50,568 nt of DNA from positions 1 through 50,568 of the forward strand of contig JAKSLR010000023.1 in assembly GCA_024401095.1 (NCBI GenBank), written 5' to 3'. This document shows positions 44,330 through 50,568 of this stretch, piece after piece. This DNA is from Bacteroidaceae bacterium (GTDB lineage: Bacteria; Bacteroidota; Bacteroidia; Bacteroidales; Bacteroidaceae). Positions within the stretch are counted from its first letter, which is position 1, and every line of letters begins with the position of its first letter. Position numbers and translations under genes: made by a program. The notes under the pieces are model-generated. The model was not told where the DNA came from. It saw only the letters and a program-made list of their open reading frames with translations, and did no database searches.

Positions 44330-44359
44330 AAGAATCGGTATTATGTTTAATAAGAATCG
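44330..44359. repeat. Direct repeat AAGAATCG, 22-bp period
   Basis: AAGAATCG at 44330-44337 and again at 44352-44359, 22 bp apart (two helical turns), about 106-135 bp upstream of the esterase -33 element. Possible activator half-sites; the AT-rich context makes chance similarity possible. Confidence 0.4.
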
Positions 44360-44454
44360 TAACCCTAATAGTTATCAATAATTTCATATTTAACCATAAT
44401 ATACAATAAATGAAAGCAAAAATATAAATTTATTAGAATAATGCCTTGTTTTTT

Positions 44455-44479
44455 TTACGAAACCTTGTCTGTTTCGTAA
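44455..44479 (+). promoter_or_regulatory. Inverted-repeat operator over the esterase -33 element
   Basis: A perfect 9-bp inverted repeat, TTACGAAAC (44455-44463) and GTTTCGTAA (44471-44479), with a 7-bp centre that contains the -33 TTG. Position and symmetry suit a dimeric repressor or regulator. Confidence 0.7.
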
Positions 44480-44495
44480 GAAACTAGTAGATTTG
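44465..44495 (+). promoter_or_regulatory. Promoter of the CE1 esterase
   Basis: TTG at 44465-44467, spacer of exactly 20 bp, TAGATTTG at 44488-44495; the ATG follows at 44523. Confidence 0.75.
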
Positions 44496-44510
44496 CATAT
44501 TGTGAGTTAA

Positions 44511-45695
<1,185 letters not shown>

Positions 45696-45708
45696 ATGAT
45701 ATTATAAC

Positions 45709-45747
45709 AAAGAGAGCTCTTGGATATTTTTAGTCTAAGAGCTCTTT
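45709..45747 (+). terminator. Possible terminator after the CE1 esterase
   Basis: AAGAGAGCTCTT at 45709 and AAGAGCTCTTT at 45737 can pair with a 2-nt bulge and a 15-nt loop, ending in TTT. The T-run is short, so read-through into nhaC is likely. Confidence 0.5.
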
Positions 45748-45788
45748 CCATACAATACAATCAAGATATAATTAAAAGAGAGACACAA

Positions 45789-47231
45789 ATGAGAGACATG
45801 ACAAATAAACGATGGCTTTCTTATATTCCTGTCGTTTTCCTTATCTTATCATTAGCGTTAGTAATACGTTTATATGGAAGTGATGCACTTGCCGGTGGCA
45901 GTCAGATAGCTTTGTTGACATCTACAGGTATCTGTGGTATCATTGCTGTTTTCTGTTACAAGCAAAATTGGGCAGAAATGGAAGAAGCCACTTTCCGCAG
46001 CTTTCATACCATTGCTTCATCCATCATCATCTTGCTTTTGATAGGTTGTCTCTCTGGAATCTGGACAGTTAGTGGAATTGTACCAACCCTTATTTACTAC
46101 GGTGTACAGATCATTCATCCACATTTTTTCTTGTTCTGTACCTGTATCATCTGTAGTATTGTCAGTGTAATGACAGGTAGTTCATGGACTACCATTGCTA
46201 CTGTTGGTCTTGCCTTGTTGGGTATCGGTAAGGCACAAGGTTTTGAAGAAGGATGGATAGCTGGTGCCATTATCTCTGGTGCTTATTTTGGAGACAAGAT
46301 CTCTCCTCTTTCTGATACAACTGTTTTGGCATCATCTATGTCGGGTACCAATCTATTCACTCACATCAAATACATGATGGTAACAACTATTCCATCCATG
46401 TGTATTTCCCTTTTAGTTTTTGCTTTCGTGGGATTCAGACACGAGATTACCGATGCTTCTCTTATCCATACTTATACTGAAACACTTTCAAATACCTATC
46501 ACTTATCTTTGTGGTTATTGCTGGTACCTTTTATAACGGGATTGATGATAGCTAAAAGATTGCCTGCCATCGCAGTGCTATTCCTGTCTTCCATGATGGG
46601 TGCAGTCTTTGCAATCATTTTCCAGCCAGATATTCTTGCACAGATTGCTGGATATACTGAGGTAAACAGACAGGCTTTGGTCGATGGTGTCTTAAAAGGG
46701 TTGTATGGCGCCACTTCATTATCTACAGGAAATGAAGATATTGACCAGTTGGTAGCTACTCGTGGTATGGAGGGGATGCTAAATACTGTATGGCTGATCA
46801 TCTGTGCCATGTGTTTTGGTTCTGCCATGCGTGTATCTGGTATGTTACAGGACGTATCAAAGATCTTTACCAAGTTCACCAAGACACGTACAGGACTTGT
46901 CGCCTCTACAGTTTCTTCTGGTATATTCTTCAATGTAACAGTGGGAGATCAGTACCTCTCTATCATTTTAAATGCAAATATCTTCAAGAAACTGTATGAA
47001 GAGAAAGGTTATGAGAACAGACTCCTTTCCCGTGCCATTGAAGACTCTGCTACAGCGACTTCACCATTGATTCCATGGACTACTTGTGGTATGACTCAAG
47101 CTACCATATTGAACATCTCTACATTCACTTATTTTCCTTATTGTATTTTCAATCTGGCTAGTCCTATTATGAGCATAATAGTAGCTTTTCTAGGCTACAA
47201 GATCTGGAAAAGAAGAGATTTTAAAGGATAA
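45789..47231 (+). CDS. nhaC: NhaC-family Na+/H+ antiporter
   Basis: Inner-membrane antiporter of 480 residues with about 12 helices. Family elements include LIGCLSGIWTVSGIVPTLIYYG, SVMTGSSWTTIATVGLAL, GAIISGAYFGDKISPLSDTTVLAS (ion-binding Asp residues), SSGIFFNVTVGDQYLSII and AIEDSATATSPLIPWTTCGM. It exchanges Na+ (in some members malate/lactate) for protons. An in-frame TTG at 45720 lies inside the hairpin after the esterase gene, so the start is the ATG at 45789 (or 45798). No clear promoter box is seen, which fits co-transcription with the esterase. The 3' end overlaps the convergent acetyltransferase gene by 11 bp. Confidence 0.9.
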   Translation: MRDMTNKRWLSYIPVVFLILSLALVIRLYGSDALAGGSQIALLTSTGICGIIAVFCYKQNWAEMEEATFRSFHTIASSIIILLLIGCLSGIWTVSGIVPTLIYYGVQIIHPHFFLFCTCIICSIVSVMTGSSWTTIATVGLALLGIGKAQGFEEGWIAGAIISGAYFGDKISPLSDTTVLASSMSGTNLFTHIKYMMVTTIPSMCISLLVFAFVGFRHEITDASLIHTYTETLSNTYHLSLWLLLVPFITGLMIAKRLPAIAVLFLSSMMGAVFAIIFQPDILAQIAGYTEVNRQALVDGVLKGLYGATSLSTGNEDIDQLVATRGMEGMLNTVWLIICAMCFGSAMRVSGMLQDVSKIFTKFTKTRTGLVASTVSSGIFFNVTVGDQYLSIILNANIFKKLYEEKGYENRLLSRAIEDSATATSPLIPWTTCGMTQATILNISTFTYFPYCIFNLASPIMSIIVAFLGYKIWKRRDFKG

Positions 47232-47817
47232 TCTCTGACTCTGGAATCTTATCGGCTTCTGTAATATTTCGGATTATTTTACAAGGAACTCCTGCAGCAA
47301 CTACACCTGCAGGAATATCTTTTGTGACTACACTTCCAGCACCTATTACACTACCCTCACCTATGGTCACACCACCACAGATAGTACAGTTAGCCCCTAT
47401 CCATACATTGTCTTTAATGTAAATAGGTGCAGAAGTTCCTAACCCTTCTAGGCGTTGTTCTGGATGAATGGCATGACCTGCACAGGAAATGACACAACCT
47501 GGGGCTATAAATGCCATGTTTCCTATATGAATGGGACTAGTATCTAAAAATGTACAATTATAATTTACAAAAGCAAATCCATGGAAATGGATATTGAAGC
47601 CATAATCACAATTAAATGCAGGCTGTATAAAGAAAACGTCTGGACAAGTTCCAAGCAGTTTTCTCAGAATTTCCCATCTTTTTTCTTGTTCATCAGGACT
47701 TGTCTGATTATATTCCCAGCAGAGTCGCTTTGCTTTCATCTGATACTCACTTGCAGGACCTTTTTGATAGCGGGCAAAAGCTTTCTCCTGAATCATCGTT
47801 TCTATATATTTATCCAT
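47221..47817 (-). CDS. maa: Maltose O-acetyltransferase-like enzyme (left-handed beta-helix)
   Basis: Cytoplasmic acetyl-CoA-dependent O-acetyltransferase of 198 residues. It has the N-terminal Mac domain (YQMKAKRLCWEYNQTSPDEQEKRWEILRKLLG) followed by hexapeptide repeats (GNMAFIAPGCVISCAGHAIHPEQR with the catalytic His, VWIGANCTICGGVTIGEGSVIGAGSVVTKDIPAGVVAAGVPCKIIRNI). The family acetylates maltose, galactosides or nodulation sugars. It is 12 bp downstream of the patatin gene, so the two are probably one operon. Confidence 0.92.
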   Translation of the reverse strand: MDKYIETMIQEKAFARYQKGPASEYQMKAKRLCWEYNQTSPDEQEKRWEILRKLLGTCPDVFFIQPAFNCDYGFNIHFHGFAFVNYNCTFLDTSPIHIGNMAFIAPGCVISCAGHAIHPEQRLEGLGTSAPIYIKDNVWIGANCTICGGVTIGEGSVIGAGSVVTKDIPAGVVAAGVPCKIIRNITEADKIPESEIIL

Positions 47818-47829
47818 GGCAGTAGCAAT

Positions 47830-48681
47830 TTATTCTTTTAAGAAATCCAGAACCTGCTCCAAGATCTCTTCACCCTTCTTCTTTCCAAAGTCATAGATTT
47901 TATCCATTTTCTCTGGATTCATTTCTGCTCGGCCAATATTTAATGCGCATTCTGGATAAATGACCATTGTATTTCCCTTTTTCTCTTCTTGCATAAGATA
48001 TTCCAGCTGAGCATTGTACATCTCATGGCGACGAGCCATAGCATCTGTAATGGCAGGATATTTATGGAAAATCTTGAATAAAGGAACCAGCTTGGTCTTT
48101 TTCTTGAAGAAGCCCTCTGGCTGTGTCAGGATAACCACATTTCTTTCGTACCCTTGGTTTTGAAAATACTTAAGTGGAATGGAATCAGAAATTCCACCGT
48201 CTAACAATTTTAATCCCTCTATTTCTACTGCATTAGAAACCAAAGGCATAGAAGCAGAAGCCCTCACCCAATCCAGAAAATCATAGACTGTACCTTTATC
48301 CAGAATTTTATAAATAGGTTCACCAGTATCAACATCGGTACACACCAGATGGAATTCAATAGGGTTATTTATGAATGTATCAAAATCAAATTTATCATAC
48401 AAGATAGGTACATCATGGTAGGCTACCTGACGATTTACCAAATCACCAGTAGTAATTAAGGAACGCATACCACAATAAAGAGGATGTTTTGAAAATGCTT
48501 TGTTGTATCGTAACGCTCTACCTATTTGTCTTGACTTAAAATTACAACCAAAGCTGGCACCTGCACTAACGCCTACCATACCATCAAAATGAACATCGTT
48601 TTCCATCATGATATCCAGAATGCCCGCAGTATAAAGGCATCGCATTCCTCCACCTTCCAAAACCAAGCCGTGTTTTTTCAT
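47830..48681 (-). CDS. Patatin-like phospholipase
   Basis: Protein of 283 residues with the patatin catalytic dyad. The oxyanion loop is LVLEGGGMRCLYTAGIL, the nucleophile Ser lies in GVSAGA, and the Asp in LLDGGISDSIPL. The family hydrolyses acyl chains from phospholipids or lysophospholipids, and the layout resembles E. coli YjjU. A C-terminal helical part (RRHEMYNAQLEYLMQEEKKGNT...YPE) is as in that group. No signal peptide. Start at 48681 rather than the in-frame TTG at 48693 because the ATG opens the patatin domain. It is divergent from the LOG-family gene. Confidence 0.92.
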   Translation of the reverse strand: MKKHGLVLEGGGMRCLYTAGILDIMMENDVHFDGMVGVSAGASFGCNFKSRQIGRALRYNKAFSKHPLYCGMRSLITTGDLVNRQVAYHDVPILYDKFDFDTFINNPIEFHLVCTDVDTGEPIYKILDKGTVYDFLDWVRASASMPLVSNAVEIEGLKLLDGGISDSIPLKYFQNQGYERNVVILTQPEGFFKKKTKLVPLFKIFHKYPAITDAMARRHEMYNAQLEYLMQEEKKGNTMVIYPECALNIGRAEMNPEKMDKIYDFGKKKGEEILEQVLDFLKE

Positions 48682-48710
48682 TTTTTTACCCAATATATTG
48701 ATATTCTGTG

Positions 48711-48718
48711 CAAATTTA
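48711..48718 (-). promoter_or_regulatory. -7 promoter box of the patatin-acetyltransferase operon
   Basis: TAAATTTG on the minus strand, 29 bp before the ATG at 48681. Confidence 0.65.
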
Positions 48719-48740
48719 GCAATTTTTACGGTTAAATGAT

Positions 48741-48748
48741 TATCTTTG
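48741..48748 (+). promoter_or_regulatory. -7 promoter box of the LOG-family gene
   Basis: TATCTTTG, 25 bp before the ATG at 48774; it is divergent from the patatin promoter 22 bp away. Confidence 0.65.
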
Positions 48749-48773
48749 TAGAAACCTTTTTAAAATAAAAGCT

Positions 48774-49892
48774 ATGGCGTACTTGGAAATTGAGACCAAT
48801 GAGCAGTTTATTGCCCATGCCCGTAACAACAAGGAATTGAGACACTTGTGTTTTCAGAATCTGGATTTTTCAAATTTGGTTTCTGTAGCAAAAGATTTAC
48901 CTATAGAAGATTGCTTATTCCTAGGTTGTAAGATTCCCGAAGGTATTCGTTGCAAACTTACATCTTCTAGTCTTTTATTTCCAAGCATGAAAGTACCCTA
49001 TAATACTTTCAGAAGTACTTTGTATAACGCTTATGAACTATATCGGGGATACAGCATAGAAGATCCAACTTCTTTTGACCGTTGTTTTGATACCCTAGTC
49101 TACAATCATTATCTGCGAACAGGAAAACATGCCAGTGATATTAAAGAGACATTGGCACGGTCTTTGCACGACCATTCCATCGGTGATGCTTTATCTGATT
49201 TCCTGAGTCATTACGATGAACAGCAGATTGTAGGTGTAATGGGAGGACATGCACTTCAACGTACTGATCCTGTTTATCGCCAGATTATTGGCATTAGTAA
49301 AGAACTCACAGAACGAGGTTTTCTCATGGTCAGTGGTGGTGGTCCAGGTGCTATGGAGGCAACTCATGTGGGTGCATGGATGGCAGGAAGAACACAAGAA
49401 GAGGTAGATGAAGCGATAGCAGTTTTGTCATCTGCTCCGGGTTTTCACGACGAAGGTTGGCTGCATACTGCCTTACAGATTGTTAGAGACTATCCTCAGA
49501 AACACTATTACAGCTTAGGCATTCCTACTTGGTTGTATGGTCATGAACCTTCTACGCCATTTGCTACGCACATCGCCAAATATTTTGAAAATGCCATTAG
49601 AGAAGATGAGATTCTCACCATTGCAAAAGGCGGAATCATTTATACTCCGGGTAGTGCAGGAACGATGCAGGAAATCTTCCAAGACGCAGTCCAAAACCAT
49701 TATCTTAGTTTTGGTTATGCCAGTCCTATGATATTCTTAGGAAAAGATTACTGGACAAAAGAGATGCCAGTCTATACCCTACTGGAAGATCTTATGAAAG
49801 TAGGAAAATATAAGAACCTCCTATTAACAATTACCAACGAATCAAAAGAAGTCATTGATGTACTAACAGGCTTCCCTTTTGGCAAGGAATAA
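48774..49892 (+). CDS. LOG-family (lysine decarboxylase-like) nucleotide-binding protein
   Basis: Cytoplasmic Rossmann-fold protein of 372 residues. The LOG domain (about 155-345) has VGVMGGHALQRTDPVY, LMVSGGGPGAMEATHVGAWMAG, and the second loop TPGSAGTMQEIFQD, a variant of PGGxGTxxE that keeps the catalytic Glu. LOG proteins are nucleoside-5'-monophosphate phosphoribohydrolases, not decarboxylases, despite the usual label. About 130 N-terminal residues precede the domain; the first 60 read like a short pentapeptide-type run (LCFQNLDFSNL...CLFLGCKIPEG), which is not usual for small plant-type LOGs and resembles long PpnN-like forms only in length. Ends at a terminator hairpin. Confidence 0.88.
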   Translation: MAYLEIETNEQFIAHARNNKELRHLCFQNLDFSNLVSVAKDLPIEDCLFLGCKIPEGIRCKLTSSSLLFPSMKVPYNTFRSTLYNAYELYRGYSIEDPTSFDRCFDTLVYNHYLRTGKHASDIKETLARSLHDHSIGDALSDFLSHYDEQQIVGVMGGHALQRTDPVYRQIIGISKELTERGFLMVSGGGPGAMEATHVGAWMAGRTQEEVDEAIAVLSSAPGFHDEGWLHTALQIVRDYPQKHYYSLGIPTWLYGHEPSTPFATHIAKYFENAIREDEILTIAKGGIIYTPGSAGTMQEIFQDAVQNHYLSFGYASPMIFLGKDYWTKEMPVYTLLEDLMKVGKYKNLLLTITNESKEVIDVLTGFPFGKE

Positions 49893-49919
49893 AAAAAACC
49901 GGGGTGAATATCACCCCGG
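49891..49919 (-). terminator. Terminator between the LOG gene and the small secreted-protein gene
   Basis: A 9-bp perfect GC-rich stem (CCGGGGTGA at 49899-49907, complement 49911-49919, 3-nt loop). On the minus strand it is followed by TTTTTTTT, so it chiefly serves the gene at 49932. Confidence 0.9.
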
Positions 49920-49931
49920 CCAAAATGCTTG

Positions 49932-50507
49932 TTACATTTCCATCCACTCAATGTCATCTGGTATGATGAAAAGCTTTTCGTCTATAGGAACATCTAGCTC
50001 CAGGCTGGTAGCTTCCATTTCTATCTTCTGTCCTTCAACTTCCTGATCCATCTTCAGAGCAATGCCTTCCCATACCCATACGGTAACATTGACCTTCTGC
50101 TCCTGAACCTCCATGATCATGTTGTAACCAATGCACTCATGCCCCAGAATAGTTTTCTTTTCATCCAGCTGAAGAATCTGGTACTGGTCAATGACCTCAT
50201 CGGTAAGATTTAAATAATTGATAGGCTTTGAAGGCAATGCCTGCTTTACACCTTTTCCAGTAGTTTCAATAATAAGATATTGTACATCGTCTTTTACAAT
50301 AGTCCTGACTTGAGCTCCACCCTGATCTGCAAGGCCTACTGCCTTCATTCCATAATCATCCCAGTAGCTGGTAGATGGAATCTCCATGCCCATGGTAGTA
50401 ACTTTTGTCTTCAGAACGCCCGACTTATTATTATAAGTCTTTTCTTGTGCATGCATCATTCCTACAGTCATGAGGAATGCCAACGCCAATAGTAATCTCT
50501 GTTTCAT
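49932..50507 (-). CDS. Small secreted protein (DUF4412-like)
   Basis: Exported protein of 191 residues with a signal peptide ending near MMHAQEK. The mature part is predicted to be all-beta: VLKTKVTTMGMEIPSTSYWDDYG, VQYLIIETTGKGVK, KKTILGHECIGYNMIMEVQEQKVNVTVWVWEGIAL, then MEATSLELDVPIDEKLFIIPDDIE. The last motif (variable strand, then P-x-D-x-x-x-F-x-x-P) is a feature of DUF4412-type lipoprotein-carrier-like folds. Function unknown. The family name is tentative. Single gene between its own promoter and terminator. Confidence 0.7.
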   Translation of the reverse strand: MKQRLLLALAFLMTVGMMHAQEKTYNNKSGVLKTKVTTMGMEIPSTSYWDDYGMKAVGLADQGGAQVRTIVKDDVQYLIIETTGKGVKQALPSKPINYLNLTDEVIDQYQILQLDEKKTILGHECIGYNMIMEVQEQKVNVTVWVWEGIALKMDQEVEGQKIEMEATSLELDVPIDEKLFIIPDDIEWMEM

Positions 50508-50545
50508 ACTTTATAAATTTTATAGGTTTGTCTTTTAATGTATTG

Positions 50546-50553
50546 CAAAGATA
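50546..50553 (-). promoter_or_regulatory. -7 promoter box of the DUF4412-like gene
   Basis: TATCTTTG on the minus strand, 38 bp before the ATG at 50507. Confidence 0.6.
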
Positions 50554-50568
50554 GAATAAATTTAATAG

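Overview
This 50.6 kb window looks like chromosome from a gut-type member of the Bacteroidales (Bacteroides/Phocaeicola/Prevotella relatives). The evidence is threefold. Nearly every transcription unit starts with the Bacteroidetes -7 box TAnnTTTG, several with a TTG/TTTG about 20 bp further upstream. Shine-Dalgarno sequences are almost absent. The protein families are typical of the group: GH2, GH92 and GH110 glycosidases, DUF3943, LtaS-like sulfatases, and a SpoIIE/STAS/RsbW module. I see no rRNA, tRNA, IS element, prophage, CRISPR array or SusC/SusD pair. By eye the left third (about 1-17 kb) is richer in G+C than the rest; I have not computed this.

Left part (1-17.2 kb): a secreted GH2 beta-galactosidase cut by the window edge, divergent from a secreted (alpha/alpha)6-barrel glycosidase. 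Next comes a minus-strand operon of a P-type Ca2+ ATPase, a GNAT acetyltransferase and a DUF362 ferredoxin-like protein. Its promoter overlaps that of a divergent GH92 alpha-mannosidase. An HD-domain phosphohydrolase, an M28 peptidase remnant, a small exported protein and an ArsR regulator follow. Then a tight four-gene operon joins a YdiB-type quinate/shikimate dehydrogenase to a complete DctQ-DctM-DctP TRAP transporter, and a GH110 alpha-galactosidase lies convergent to it.

Middle (17.3-33.7 kb): a PAP2 phosphatase; a CobW-type G3E GTPase with a very His-rich loop, translationally coupled to a DUF3943 protein; and a five-gene operon (STAS antagonist, dCache-SpoIIE phosphatase, RsbW-like kinase, two tandem SLC13/RCK_C transporters). 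An M14 carboxypeptidase and a large GH2 beta-galactosidase follow. Between these last two lies a cobalamin riboswitch with its own promoter and terminator but no ordinary downstream gene. It is the most unusual element in the window.

Right part (33.9-50.6 kb): nucleoside diphosphate kinase; a four-gene operon (bacterial PH domain, DUF6057-like membrane protein, PD40 lipoprotein with one CxxCH, EamA transporter); a three-gene operon (GlsB/YmgE, metallophosphoesterase, LtaS-like enzyme); Aat with an apparently leaderless mRNA; a chorismatase/Rid-like protein; a CE1 esterase whose promoter carries a striking inverted repeat; an NhaC antiporter; a maltose-O-acetyltransferase-like enzyme with a patatin phospholipase; a LOG-family protein; and a small secreted protein. 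Most gene ends are sealed by convergent overlaps or Rho-independent hairpins, so operon limits can be read with fair confidence.
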